From NCBI RefSeq assembly GCF_003052265.1, contig NZ_QANS01000005.1, positions 310,001-374,000 on the forward strand: a stretch of DNA of 64,000 nucleotides, given 5' to 3'. The stretch comes from Stenotrophobium rhamnosiphilum. GTDB lineage: Bacteria; Pseudomonadota; Gammaproteobacteria; Nevskiales; Nevskiaceae. A model generated the notes under the pieces. It was not told the DNA's origin. It did not search any database and worked only from the letters and a program-made list of their open reading frames with translations. The translations under genes and the position numbers were made by a program. Positions 1 through 8,841 of this stretch are shown here, piece after piece. Each line of letters starts with the position of its first letter. Position 1 is the stretch's first letter.

Positions 1-2
1 TA

Positions 3-776
3 CCTTTTGTTGCGGATCTTTACGACAACTTTGAAGGTTTTGGCCAAGCGCGAATTCCTGGCATGGTGGCCGCATTGCGACGTGCCGTACGCAATGCCGA
101 CTTGGTCACCACGACTAGCGAGCCCTTACGAGAATTGGTTGTTGATGGCTACGGCGCGCGAGGCCTTGTCATCGCCATGCCAAGCACTGTCGACAAAACT
201 GTTTTTCGTTCGCGTGAACGCATCGCATGCCGTCAGTCATTAGGGCTACCAGAGTCAGTGCGTTTAATCGGCACTGCCGGCGGTCTCTATCGCGACAAAG
301 GTGTCGAAACACTTTATGAGGCTTGGAAGATCGTTTCGGAGCAGCGCAGCGATGTGCACCTTGTATTGGCCGGGCCTACGGATCCGCGCTTTCCACCACC
401 TACTGGCGATCGCATTCATACCCTTGGCATGCTACCCCACGCCCGAACTGCAGAGTTGTTTAACGCATTAGACGTGGGCGCCATCTGTATTCGCGACACC
501 CCTTTTGGGCGCTACTGCTTTCCACAAAAAGCTTATGAAATGTTGGCCTGTGGTTTGCCCGTTGCCGCAGCAAGCGTCGGAGCAATGACACATTTGTTGG
601 CGGATGTACCTTCTTGTTTATATCGCGCCGATGATGCAAAAAGTCTTGCAACTACGCTGCTCTCGCAACTTGATCGACCCGTTGTTGCCAATGTTGGAAT
701 TGAGGATTGGGTTCAGCTCATAGGTTCACTAGAGCCGCAACTACAAAAATTGCTTGCCATCAGCCTGCGCACTTAA
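3..776 (+). CDS. Glycosyltransferase, GT4-like, 5' end outside the window
   Basis: The frame is open from base 3 with convincing protein before the first ATG (base 63), so the gene starts upstream of the window; 257 residues are visible. The visible part resembles the C-terminal nucleotide-sugar-binding half of a GT-B glycosyltransferase: an IGTAGGLYRDKGVETLYEAW-like strand and helix, then a KAYEMLACGLPV segment whose Glu fits the conserved sugar-nucleotide-binding position of family GT4. It presumably transfers a sugar to a surface polysaccharide or glycan. It converges on the GT4 gene on the other strand. The substrate cannot be told from sequence. Family call good, specific role unknown. 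Confidence 0.8.
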   Translation, partial: PFVADLYDNFEGFGQARIPGMVAALRRAVRNADLVTTTSEPLRELVVDGYGARGLVIAMPSTVDKTVFRSRERIACRQSLGLPESVRLIGTAGGLYRDKGVETLYEAWKIVSEQRSDVHLVLAGPTDPRFPPPTGDRIHTLGMLPHARTAELFNALDVGAICIRDTPFGRYCFPQKAYEMLACGLPVAAASVGAMTHLLADVPSCLYRADDAKSLATTLLSQLDRPVVANVGIEDWVQLIGSLEPQLQKLLAISLRT

Positions 777-903
777 CTCAGCAAGTGCCCAAATTCAAGA
801 AAAATACGCGTCGTACACCACCCATGCCAACACTAATCTCGACAAAGCGTTCTGCACGCCATGTCGTGCTCACATCATGCACACTGTTTTACGTGAGATC
901 TTT

Positions 904-2106
904 TCAGATACAGCTGCTGATTAAATCAGCGTAGCCATTAGCAATTACTTTCCAATCGATGCGGCCAGCAACAGCATGCCGAATGCTTTGAGCCCGACTC
1001 AATGCCTGCTGGGGATCCTCTAACGTCGCAAGCAAGCTAGATGCGAGTGCGGCTGTGTCTTGAGGATTGACACAGATATCGTCTGCGGCCTGCCCCAGTA
1101 AATCACGAACGCCTGCCACATCGCCCACCACCACAGGGCATCCGCAACCAATCGCTTCCATCAATACAACCGGCAGTCCCTCTTGATCTCCGGCAGCATC
1201 GCGAATAAACGGCGCAACAAAAACACTGGCCCGGCGATAGAGCTTGGGCAAATCCTGCTGCGGCATCGCGCCCAGAAAATTAACCTGAGACTCAATGCCT
1301 AGCTTGCGAGCTTGCGTACGCAGCGCCGTTTCTTCTGGGCCAAATCCTGCGATGTTGAGGATGGTTGCAGGCCGTTGCGCCAACACTTGAGGCATAGCGT
1401 TTAACAGATACACCAGTCCTTTTTTGGCAACCAGTCTGCCTACAAAAAGTAGTTGGTTTTCTGCACGCTGAATATCAGGATCGACGACAAAGCGCTGATG
1501 CAGATCAACACCCATAGGCAGTACTGCTAATTTTGGTGGCTTCAATTTAATGCGCTGCGCTTCATCTCTCATTGCTGTACTTACAACGGTCATAGCAGAC
1601 GAGGAATCGGCAACCAATCTCTTGAGCGCCTCTAACGCTCGCCCACGCAGACTAAACAAATCTCCGCCATGCGAGGTGACGAGATACGGCGTCGCAGTCT
1701 TACGTTTCAACTGCCATGCAATTAACCCTTGTGGGATTAACCAATGCGCATGAATGAAGTCAACGCTGCGCTTCTGCAAAAGACGGCATGCAGCAAAATA
1801 TTGTCCCAGCACGAATCCTGGAACCAATAAGAATTTCCATGGAGACTGGCGTAGGTTGGCAACGATGCCGCCGTTATTAACCAAGGTTTGGCACGCCCGC
1901 GGTGCATAGCGAAACCGCACTACTTCGACACCATCAAGCAAGCCATCGCCGTCAGCTCCAGGAGCATCCGGCACCAAGGCGATTACATTGAAGCGATCCG
2001 TTAATCGGTGACACAGCTCATGGACAAACCCGGGCTCTGGATCATTCCGCCAACGCGGATAGGTCGAGGCCAACACTAAAATCGTAGGCCGATTCAGCTC
2101 ACTCAT
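904..2106 (-). CDS. Glycosyltransferase family 4 protein
   Basis: A 400-residue GT-B fold glycosyltransferase. The N-terminal half contains the acceptor-domain features STYPRW (about residue 14) and SHGGDLFSLRG (about 145-155). The C-terminal GT4 domain (about 215-370) starts with LLFVGRLVAKKG and carries the EX7E motif at E309 and E317 (EGLPVVLMEA). There is no signal peptide or membrane segment, so it should be cytoplasmic or peripheral. The ATG start overlaps the end of the upstream GT2 gene by 8 bases, so the two are probably co-transcribed and translationally coupled. Sugar and acceptor are unknown; cell-surface polysaccharide or pilin glycosylation are both possible. Confidence 0.88.
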   Translation of the reverse strand: MSELNRPTILVLASTYPRWRNDPEPGFVHELCHRLTDRFNVIALVPDAPGADGDGLLDGVEVVRFRYAPRACQTLVNNGGIVANLRQSPWKFLLVPGFVLGQYFAACRLLQKRSVDFIHAHWLIPQGLIAWQLKRKTATPYLVTSHGGDLFSLRGRALEALKRLVADSSSAMTVVSTAMRDEAQRIKLKPPKLAVLPMGVDLHQRFVVDPDIQRAENQLLFVGRLVAKKGLVYLLNAMPQVLAQRPATILNIAGFGPEETALRTQARKLGIESQVNFLGAMPQQDLPKLYRRASVFVAPFIRDAAGDQEGLPVVLMEAIGCGCPVVVGDVAGVRDLLGQAADDICVNPQDTAALASSLLATLEDPQQALSRAQSIRHAVAGRIDWKVIANGYADLISSCI

Positions 2107-2953
2107 CGCGTCTATAGGTCAGCGCTGTGATTTGCTCAGAGATTAAACCGATTAAGAATACGATCACCGATGCGCTTAAGAGCAGCGCGCTCATATTGGT
2201 GAAGCGATGCAGCGTAACGAATGTATAGATGTAGTGCCCCAATCCGAGCATGAAAAACAACACACTGGCAGGCACAAAAAGTTTAAGCGGTGAATACAAT
2301 GTTGCAATCTTGAAAATGATCAACAGAAACCGCAGACCATCGCGCAACGGTTTGATATGGCTCTTGCCTACGCGCTGAGCAACCTTGATCGGCAGATAAG
2401 CCACAGAATAAGCACTACGGAAAAAGGCCATAGTGCTGGTCGTTGGATACGAGAATCCGTTTGGCAATAAATAGAGAAACTCGCGGAACTTGTTTGCACG
2501 TACAGCGCGGAAACCTGAAGTAAGGTCTGCCACATTGAAGCCAGTGATACGTGAGGCCAGCCAGTTGTAGAAGGCATTAGCCATGCCGCGGCTAACGGTA
2601 GCCTGACCATCCCAGTCACGCGCACCGACCACCATGTCGTAGCCTTCATCCAATTTACTGAGGAGTCGCTGGATATCTACAGGGTCATGCTGATCGTCTG
2701 CATCCATAAACACGATCACATCGCCCTGTGCAGCCCGCGCGCCACGTTTGATCGCGGCACCGTTGCCCATCGAATATGGGGCAGACAGACAAACCACACC
2801 ATGCTCTGCACAGAGCTCGCGCGTATTATCGGTGGAACCGTCATCAACAACGATAATCTCTGCTTGCGGCTGATTTTGGCGCAAACGCGGCAGTAACTTA
2901 GCTAATGCTGCGCCTTCGTTTTTGGCAGGCAAAACGATACTAATCCGGTCCAA
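2099..2953 (-). CDS. Membrane-anchored glycosyltransferase family 2 (dolichol-phosphate mannosyltransferase/GtrB-like)
   Basis: 284 residues. The N-terminal GT2 domain shows the nucleotide-binding VDDGS (36-40) and the metal-binding DAD (84-86, within DADDQHD). Two hydrophobic segments at about 226-248 and 255-275 anchor the C-terminus, as in polyprenyl-phosphate glycosyltransferases that load a sugar onto undecaprenyl phosphate. The start is TTG at 2953, preceded by GGGGACAA as a ribosome site; no ATG lies nearby. It is the first gene of a two-gene unit with the GT4 gene. A likely role is supply of a lipid-linked sugar, but the sugar cannot be assigned. Confidence 0.88.
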   Translation of the reverse strand: MDRISIVLPAKNEGAALAKLLPRLRQNQPQAEIIVVDDGSTDNTRELCAEHGVVCLSAPYSMGNGAAIKRGARAAQGDVIVFMDADDQHDPVDIQRLLSKLDEGYDMVVGARDWDGQATVSRGMANAFYNWLASRITGFNVADLTSGFRAVRANKFREFLYLLPNGFSYPTTSTMAFFRSAYSVAYLPIKVAQRVGKSHIKPLRDGLRFLLIIFKIATLYSPLKLFVPASVLFFMLGLGHYIYTFVTLHRFTNMSALLLSASVIVFLIGLISEQITALTYRRDE

Positions 2954-3198
2954 GTTGTCCCCGATATTTATAATAAAAAATTAGATGGCGACAGTAGCAC
3001 AGCTCTACGTAATTTGAGGCCATCAAAAGAGCGGATTTCCGGTGCTATCGGCCCTAAATATCTGTGTATCTGTCAGACAACGACTACACAGCCACGCAGG
3101 GGCTAGGAGAATTACCGTCCACTTAGTCTGACTGGTGGTTGACTACAGTGTCACTGCAAGCACAATATCCATCAGTTCAACAAACTCAGTAACTTGCA

Positions 3199-4935
3199 GT
3201 GGCCATTAATCCTCAAATGTCATCACCCAGCGGCTTCATCGGCGGCCTCGCCAGACGGCTGGTTGCTGACGGTCTGATTGCTGAGGACATCGCGCGCGAG
3301 CATCAACAAAAAGCGCTTAAAAACGGCGTTCAATTTGTTTCGCTCCTCGTTGAATCTAAGTTAGTTACTGCCGCAAAGATCGCAGAAGCCGCCAGCATCG
3401 AATTCGGTGTGCCGCTGATTGATATGCGTGCGATTGAAATTGATCTGACAGTTGCCAAAGGCGTTAACGAAAAAGTCCTTAAAAAAGCCCACGCTCTGCC
3501 GATTTTTGCGCGTGGCAAGAAAATTTTCGTTGCAGTTTCAGACCCCACAAATCTGCAAGCACTAGACGACATCAAGTTTGCAACGGGCAGCACCACCGAA
3601 GCGATCCTAGTAGAAGAAGACAAGCTCACCAAAGCGATTGAAGCCACGCTGCAGGCGATTGAATCGTCCAGCATGAAAGTTTCGGGAGATACTGATCTCG
3701 ATAATTTGGATTTTGTCGACACCAGTGAAGAAGACACCCCCGACGTCAGCCGTAGCGATGCAGATGACGCACCGATTGTTCGCTTCGTTCACAAAATCAT
3801 GATTGATGCGATTAACCAAGGCGCATCTGATATTCACTTTGAGCCTTACGAAAAGATTTATCGCATCCGCTACCGCAGAGATGGCGAGCTAAAAACCGTC
3901 GCCACGCCACCGGTGGCGATGGGCGGACGCTTGGCAGCGCGCGTCAAAGTGATGTCACGTTTGGATCTTGCTGAGCGTCGCGTACCACAAGACGGTCGCA
4001 TCAAACTGCAGATATCAAAAAACAAAGCTATCGACTTCCGTGTCAGTAGCTGCCCGACGCTATTTGGCGAAAAGATTTGCTGTCGTATTTTGGATCCTTC
4101 CAGCGCACAGTTGGGTATCGATGCGCTGGGCTACGAGCCAGAACAAAAAGACGCATATATGAAAGCCTTGGGTCGTCCACAAGGCATGATTCTGGTGACC
4201 GGCCCCACAGGCTCGGGTAAAACCGTTTCGCTTTATACCGGCCTCAACATCCTCAACACCGAAGACATCAATATTTCGACCGCGGAAGACCCGGCCGAAA
4301 TCAATTTGCCGGGTATTAATCAGGTCAACGTCTATCCCAAGGTCGGCCTGACCTTTGCGGCCGCTCTCAAAGCCTTCTTGCGCCAAGATCCTGATGTCAT
4401 CATGGTCGGCGAAATTCGTGACCTCGAGACTGCCGAAATTGCGATCAAGGCTGCGCAGACGGGACACTTGGTGCTTTCAACACTGCACACCAATGATGCG
4501 CCACAAACTTTGGTGCGCCTGATGAATATGGGCGTTCCGGCATACAACGTTGCCTCGACACTGAACCTGATTATTGCTCAGCGTCTGGCACGCAAACTGT
4601 GCCCACACTGCAAGCGTCCAGCCAGCATTCCAAAACCCGAGTTGGTTCGCCAAGGCTTCAAGCAGGAAGAAGTTGATGCGCCTGGCTTCACGGTTTACGA
4701 AGCGGTTGGCTGCGATCAGTGCGACCTAGGTTACAAAGGCCGTACCGGCATCTACCAAGTGATGCCATTTTCAGACGCCATGGGCCGCATCATGATGGAA
4801 GGCGGCAACGCCATTGAAATTGCGGATCAGGCTCAGAAAGAAGGCATCAAAGATTTACGTCAATCGGCTTTGGTCAAAGTAAAGGCCGGCAGCATTGACC
4901 TCGCGCAAGCTAACGCTTGTACGATGGGCGAATAA
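3199..4935 (+). CDS. pilB: Type IV pilus assembly ATPase PilB
   Basis: 578 residues, the usual length for PilB. The N-terminal MshEN-type domain (about 10-170) is followed by an ASDIHFEPYE segment and the ATPase core: Walker A GPTGSGKT (335-342), Walker B-like DVIMVGE (399-405), and a zinc-binding pair C468-x2-C471 and C505-x2-C508. It is the cytoplasmic hexameric motor that extrudes pilin subunits with PilC. The called start is GTG at 3199 without a strong ribosome site; ATG at 3217 (MSSPSG) is an alternative. pilC follows after 25 bases and pilD after that. No pilin gene is present in the window. Confidence 0.97.
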   Translation: MAINPQMSSPSGFIGGLARRLVADGLIAEDIAREHQQKALKNGVQFVSLLVESKLVTAAKIAEAASIEFGVPLIDMRAIEIDLTVAKGVNEKVLKKAHALPIFARGKKIFVAVSDPTNLQALDDIKFATGSTTEAILVEEDKLTKAIEATLQAIESSSMKVSGDTDLDNLDFVDTSEEDTPDVSRSDADDAPIVRFVHKIMIDAINQGASDIHFEPYEKIYRIRYRRDGELKTVATPPVAMGGRLAARVKVMSRLDLAERRVPQDGRIKLQISKNKAIDFRVSSCPTLFGEKICCRILDPSSAQLGIDALGYEPEQKDAYMKALGRPQGMILVTGPTGSGKTVSLYTGLNILNTEDINISTAEDPAEINLPGINQVNVYPKVGLTFAAALKAFLRQDPDVIMVGEIRDLETAEIAIKAAQTGHLVLSTLHTNDAPQTLVRLMNMGVPAYNVASTLNLIIAQRLARKLCPHCKRPASIPKPELVRQGFKQEEVDAPGFTVYEAVGCDQCDLGYKGRTGIYQVMPFSDAMGRIMMEGGNAIEIADQAQKEGIKDLRQSALVKVKAGSIDLAQANACTMGE

Positions 4936-4960
4936 AACATAATAAGAATTAGGGGTTTAT

Positions 4961-6202
4961 ATGGCAAAGGCAAAGGCTGCAGCCGCTATTGTGATCAAGG
5001 AGTACACCTTCGCGTGGGAAGGCACCGACCGTAAAGGACAACGCGTCAAAGGCCAGAGCATGGGCCCTAGTGAAAGCATGATTAAAACCCAGTTGCGCAA
5101 GCAAGGGATTAATCCGTTAAAAGTCCGCAGACAGTCGACTATGTTCGCTGCTGCGAAAAAGAAAAAAATCACCAGCAGCGATATCGCAATCTTCAGTCGC
5201 CAGATGGCAACGATGATGTCGTCAGGCGTGCCCTTGGTTCAATCGCTCGAGATTATTGGACGCGGCCACGACAATCCCGCGATGTGCGACATGATTCTTG
5301 GCATTAAAGCCAATATCGAAAACGGTTCATCTTTTTCGGAGAGCTTGGGCAAGTATCCGCTCTACTTTGACGACCTATTCGTCAACCTGGTTGAGGCTGG
5401 CGAAAAATCCGGTGCACTCGAAACACTTCTCGGCAAAGTCGCTACCTACAAAGAGAAAACCGAGGCCATTAAAAAGAAAGTTAAGAAGGCTATGACTTAC
5501 CCTGCAGCCGTTATGGTTGTGGCGGTAATTGTGACCACCATCTTGCTGATTTTTGTGGTGCCTCAATTTGAAGAGCTGTTCAAAGGCTTTGGAGCCGACC
5601 TGCCCGCTTTCACGATGATGGTGGTCGGCATGTCGCGGTGGATGACAGCCAATTGGGTGACGATGGGCTTGATCATCGGCGGCTCGGTTTTTGGGCTCAT
5701 TAACTTGCATAAACGCTCAGCAAACTTCCGCCGCTTAACAGATCGTGTACTGCTCAAAGTTCCTATCGTCGGCGACATTCTTTATAAGTCGGCTGTTGCG
5801 CGCTTTGCGCGTACCCTGTCAACCATGTTCGCTGCCGGTGTGCCGCTGGTTGAAGCCATGGAATCAGTCGCCAAAGCAGCCGGCAACATCGTTTTCACCG
5901 AAGCGATTCTGGTTATGCGCGATCAGGTTTCGACAGGTCAGCAGTTACAGCTGACGATGCAGCAAGCAGGCCTCTTTCCCAACATGGCCGTGCAGATGGT
6001 GGCTATTGGCGAAGAGTCCGGCTCACTCGATCAGATGTGCGCAAAAGTCGCCGACTTTTATGAAGAAGAAGTCGACAACCTTGTCGATTCGCTCTCCAGC
6101 TTGATGGAGCCCATGATCATGGCCGTACTGGGCGTGCTAGTGGGCGGCCTGGTTGTGGCCATGTACCTGCCAATCTTCAAACTCGGCGAAGTTGTCGGAT
6201 AA
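4961..6202 (+). CDS. pilC: Type IV pilus inner-membrane platform protein PilC
   Basis: 413 residues with two type II secretion F domains (about 75-198 and 278-400), each with the GEKSG/GEESG loop typical of the family (147-151 and 350-354), and three predicted membrane segments (about 182-202, 232-250, 384-404). It is the platform on which PilB acts during pilus extension. An AGGGGT ribosome site precedes the ATG. It sits between pilB and pilD, and a strong terminator follows, which suggests that pilB-pilC form one transcript and pilD starts another or depends on read-through. Confidence 0.96.
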   Translation: MAKAKAAAAIVIKEYTFAWEGTDRKGQRVKGQSMGPSESMIKTQLRKQGINPLKVRRQSTMFAAAKKKKITSSDIAIFSRQMATMMSSGVPLVQSLEIIGRGHDNPAMCDMILGIKANIENGSSFSESLGKYPLYFDDLFVNLVEAGEKSGALETLLGKVATYKEKTEAIKKKVKKAMTYPAAVMVVAVIVTTILLIFVVPQFEELFKGFGADLPAFTMMVVGMSRWMTANWVTMGLIIGGSVFGLINLHKRSANFRRLTDRVLLKVPIVGDILYKSAVARFARTLSTMFAAGVPLVEAMESVAKAAGNIVFTEAILVMRDQVSTGQQLQLTMQQAGLFPNMAVQMVAIGEESGSLDQMCAKVADFYEEEVDNLVDSLSSLMEPMIMAVLGVLVGGLVVAMYLPIFKLGEVVG

Positions 6203-6248
6203 TCGATCAAGCGCAAACGCGCACCGTCGTTATTCTTGCCTCATCAAC

Positions 6249-6280
6249 ATCACCCGCAGCACTCCTGCGGGTGATTCTTT
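6249..6280 (+). terminator. Rho-independent terminator after pilC
   Basis: A perfect 11-base stem ATCACCCGCAG/CTGCGGGTGAT (6249-6259 with 6265-6275) with a short loop is followed by TCTTTT. It lies 46 bases after the pilC stop and 23 bases before the pilD start. Confidence 0.85.
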
Positions 6281-6302
6281 TCCGCCTCACTGAGCTTTAC
6301 GC

Positions 6303-7172
6303 ATGATTCTGTTTGACGCCCTACGCGATAACCCAGGATTTCTGTTGTTTGCCACTGGCCTGCTCGGGCTGTTGGTGGGCAGCTTTCTCAACGTTGTGAT
6401 CCTGCGTTTGCCGCGCATGATGGAGCAGGCGTGGAAGAGTGAATGCCGCGAGATTCTGGAACTGCCCGCAGTTGAGGAGCAGAAAATCTCTTTGATGCTG
6501 CCGCCCTCTTGCTGCACCAACTGCGGCGCCAGTATTCGCGCTTGGCAGAACATTCCGGTGATCAGTTGGGTGTTGCTACGCGGCAAATGTGCGGGCTGCA
6601 AAACGTCAATTTCGATGCAATATCCCTTGGTTGAAGCGGCCACGGGCATCATGTCTGCTGTCTGCGCATGGCACTTCGGCTGGAGCCTCGACCTCTTAGC
6701 CGCACTGCTACTGACCTGGACACTGATCACGCTCGCCGTGATCGATCTGCGCACCCAGTTACTGCCCGATAGCATCACCCTGCCTCTGCTCTGGCTGGGC
6801 TTAGCGCTGGCCTTGGTGCCGGTTTCTGTCAGTCTGCAAAATGCTGTGGTCGGCGCGATTGCCGGCTACCTGAGCCTCTGGTCCATGTTCCACCTGTTCC
6901 GCCTGCTGACCGGCAAGGAAGGCATGGGCTACGGCGACTTCAAGCTGTTTGCGGCACTCGGCGCTTGGCTGGGCTGGCAGATGCTGCCGATGATCATCCT
7001 GCTGTCTTCATTGGTGGGCGCAGCCGTTGGCGGCGCAATGATCGTGTTCCGCCGTCAGGGCAAGGACATCCCGATGGCCTTCGGCCCTTATCTGGCCGCC
7101 GCAGGCTGGATCGCGCTGATTTGGGGTCAGCAGATCACCGACGCATACTTGGCTTACTCGGGCATCCACTGA
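6303..7172 (+). CDS. pilD: Prepilin peptidase/N-methyltransferase PilD
   Basis: 289-residue polytopic membrane protein. It has the N-terminal methylase domain with two CxxC pairs (C71/C74 and C96/C99) and the aspartyl peptidase domain with D148 (VIDLR) and D212 in GMGYGD (207-212). It cleaves the short leader of type IV prepilins and pseudopilins at the inner membrane and methylates the new N-terminus. It is separated from pilC by a terminator and followed after 7 bases by coaE, so pilD-coaE are probably co-transcribed. Confidence 0.96.
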   Translation: MILFDALRDNPGFLLFATGLLGLLVGSFLNVVILRLPRMMEQAWKSECREILELPAVEEQKISLMLPPSCCTNCGASIRAWQNIPVISWVLLRGKCAGCKTSISMQYPLVEAATGIMSAVCAWHFGWSLDLLAALLLTWTLITLAVIDLRTQLLPDSITLPLLWLGLALALVPVSVSLQNAVVGAIAGYLSLWSMFHLFRLLTGKEGMGYGDFKLFAALGAWLGWQMLPMIILLSSLVGAAVGGAMIVFRRQGKDIPMAFGPYLAAAGWIALIWGQQITDAYLAYSGIH

Positions 7173-7179
7173 CACCGCC

Positions 7180-7788
7180 ATGTCGCAACTCACTGTAGGC
7201 CTCACCGGCGGCATCGCCAGCGGCAAATCGTTGGTGGAGTCGCAGTTCCGCGCGCTCGGCGTGCCGGTGCTGGATGCGGATCAGGTTTCGCGCGATGTCG
7301 TAGCCCCGCCCTCACCCGCACTGGATGAAATCGCTGAACGCTTCGGTGCCGAATTCATCACCGCAGAAGGCACGCTAGACCGCCGCCGCATGCGCGAACT
7401 GGTGTTTAGCGACGCCGGCGCCAAGCAGCGACTAGAGGCGATCCTGCATCCCCATATTCGCCAGCGCTTGAAGCAATGGCGCGATGCCCAAACCGCGCCC
7501 TACTGCATCATCTCCGTCGCCATTTTGCTGGAGACCGGCATGCGCACGCTGGTCGACCGGGTGCTGGTGGTTGATGTGCCCGTCGAAACACAAATGACGC
7601 GGCTCACCGTTCGCGATGGCATTGCAGAAACACTGGCCAGCAGCATGATTGCTGCACAAACACACCGCCAGGTTCGGCTCGATGCTGCTCATGACGTGAT
7701 CCAAAATATCGGCACACCCGAGCAAACGCAGCGCGAAGTTGCACGACTCCATCAGCTCTATCTGCAATTAGCTGGGACACAGAGCTGA
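7180..7788 (+). CDS. coaE: Dephospho-CoA kinase
   Basis: 202 residues with the P-loop GLTGGIASGKS (7-17). CoaE catalyses the last step of coenzyme A synthesis, phosphorylating the ribose 3'-hydroxyl of dephospho-CoA. The conserved LDADQVSRDVV and LHPHIR segments support the family. It lies between pilD and zapD, a classic arrangement in gammaproteobacteria, in a probable pilD-coaE-zapD-yacG operon. Confidence 0.95.
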   Translation: MSQLTVGLTGGIASGKSLVESQFRALGVPVLDADQVSRDVVAPPSPALDEIAERFGAEFITAEGTLDRRRMRELVFSDAGAKQRLEAILHPHIRQRLKQWRDAQTAPYCIISVAILLETGMRTLVDRVLVVDVPVETQMTRLTVRDGIAETLASSMIAAQTHRQVRLDAAHDVIQNIGTPEQTQREVARLHQLYLQLAGTQS

Positions 7789-7857
7789 AATTTCGCATTG
7801 CACACGCATGCGACACAGTTCACAATCTTGTCTGTTATTCATGCGGCTAGGAAATTC

Positions 7858-8634
7858 GTGACACAAGGGGCAGAGTTCGTTGTTTATGAACAGCCGCTCA
7901 CCGAGCGTGTACGTACTTTTCTGCGCCTCGAATTCCTGTTCTCTGAGCACGCTTACTACCGCGCTGGACAAGGGAACTTGGCCGTTCGCAGCACACTGCA
8001 GTCGCTGCTGGATATTCTGACCGTGCTGTCGCGTTCAGACCTGAAGAACGACATCCTCAAAGAACTCACCGATCAGCACAACGCGCTGACCAAGCTGGCC
8101 GCGCGTCCGGGCATTGATGCGAGCAAGCTCCAGGGCGTTCTGTCTGAGATTACGCAGGCCATCAATGGCATGCAGCAACTCACAACCCACTTTGCCGCAT
8201 CGCTTCTGCGCGGCAACGACTTTCTGACATCGCTGCTCAACCGCTCGGGCATCCCCGGCGGCACCTGCGCGTTTGATCTGCCGGCGTATCACTTTTGGCT
8301 CTCGCAGCCTTGCGAGAACATCAAACGCGATCTCGATGCATGGTTCGCTGATCTGCGCCCGTTCGAGAAAGCCATTGGTCTATATCTGCGTTTGCTGCGC
8401 AATAGCATCGAGCCAGAAACCAGCGTCGCTACGGGCGGCATGTACGTGTACACGCCGCAAGGCCCCTGTGTGTTAGTTCGCGTGACTGTGCCGGTCGCCG
8501 CTGCGGTTTATCCGGAAATCAGCGCCGGACGCCATCGCTTCACAGTGCGCTTCATGAGCGTTCGCGACGTCAATGTGCGCAGCCAACAGGCCACCGCCAA
8601 CATCAGCTTTCAGATGCAGTGCTGCACGCTTTAA
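7858..8634 (+). CDS. zapD: Cell division protein ZapD (FtsZ-associated)
   Basis: 258 residues from the chosen start. The family begins with a short strand and then PLTERVRTFLRLEFLF, seen here immediately after GTG at 7858. That GTG has an AGGA ribosome site five bases upstream. A longer version from TTG at 7798 adds 20 residues with no family support and is rejected. ZapD is cytoplasmic and cross-links FtsZ filaments at the Z-ring. The gene sits with coaE and yacG as in many beta- and gammaproteobacteria. Confidence 0.93.
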   Translation: MTQGAEFVVYEQPLTERVRTFLRLEFLFSEHAYYRAGQGNLAVRSTLQSLLDILTVLSRSDLKNDILKELTDQHNALTKLAARPGIDASKLQGVLSEITQAINGMQQLTTHFAASLLRGNDFLTSLLNRSGIPGGTCAFDLPAYHFWLSQPCENIKRDLDAWFADLRPFEKAIGLYLRLLRNSIEPETSVATGGMYVYTPQGPCVLVRVTVPVAAAVYPEISAGRHRFTVRFMSVRDVNVRSQQATANISFQMQCCTL

Positions 8635-8658
8635 ACCGGTCTGAGTTTTAAATAAGCC

Positions 8659-8841
8659 ATGGCCCTCTGCCCGCAGTGCAATCAAGCCACATCGCTCAGC
8701 AGCGATAACGCATGGCGCCCGTTCTGCTCAGAGCGCTGCAAACTCTTGGATTTGGGTGAATGGTTTGGCGAGCGCTACACCGTTCCGGTAGACAACCTCG
8801 AAGGCGATCTCCTTCAAGACGAAGACGGCACGCTCCAGTAA
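8659..8841 (+). CDS. yacG: DNA gyrase inhibitor YacG (zinc-binding)
   Basis: A 60-residue protein with a C4 zinc site C4-x2-C7 and C23-x3-C27 (CSERC), followed by the typical KLLDLGEWF segment. Family members bind GyrB and inhibit gyrase. It is the last gene of the coaE-zapD-yacG string; its 3' end overlaps the converging MutT/ThiE gene by 28 bases. Confidence 0.94.
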   Translation: MALCPQCNQATSLSSDNAWRPFCSERCKLLDLGEWFGERYTVPVDNLEGDLLQDEDGTLQ

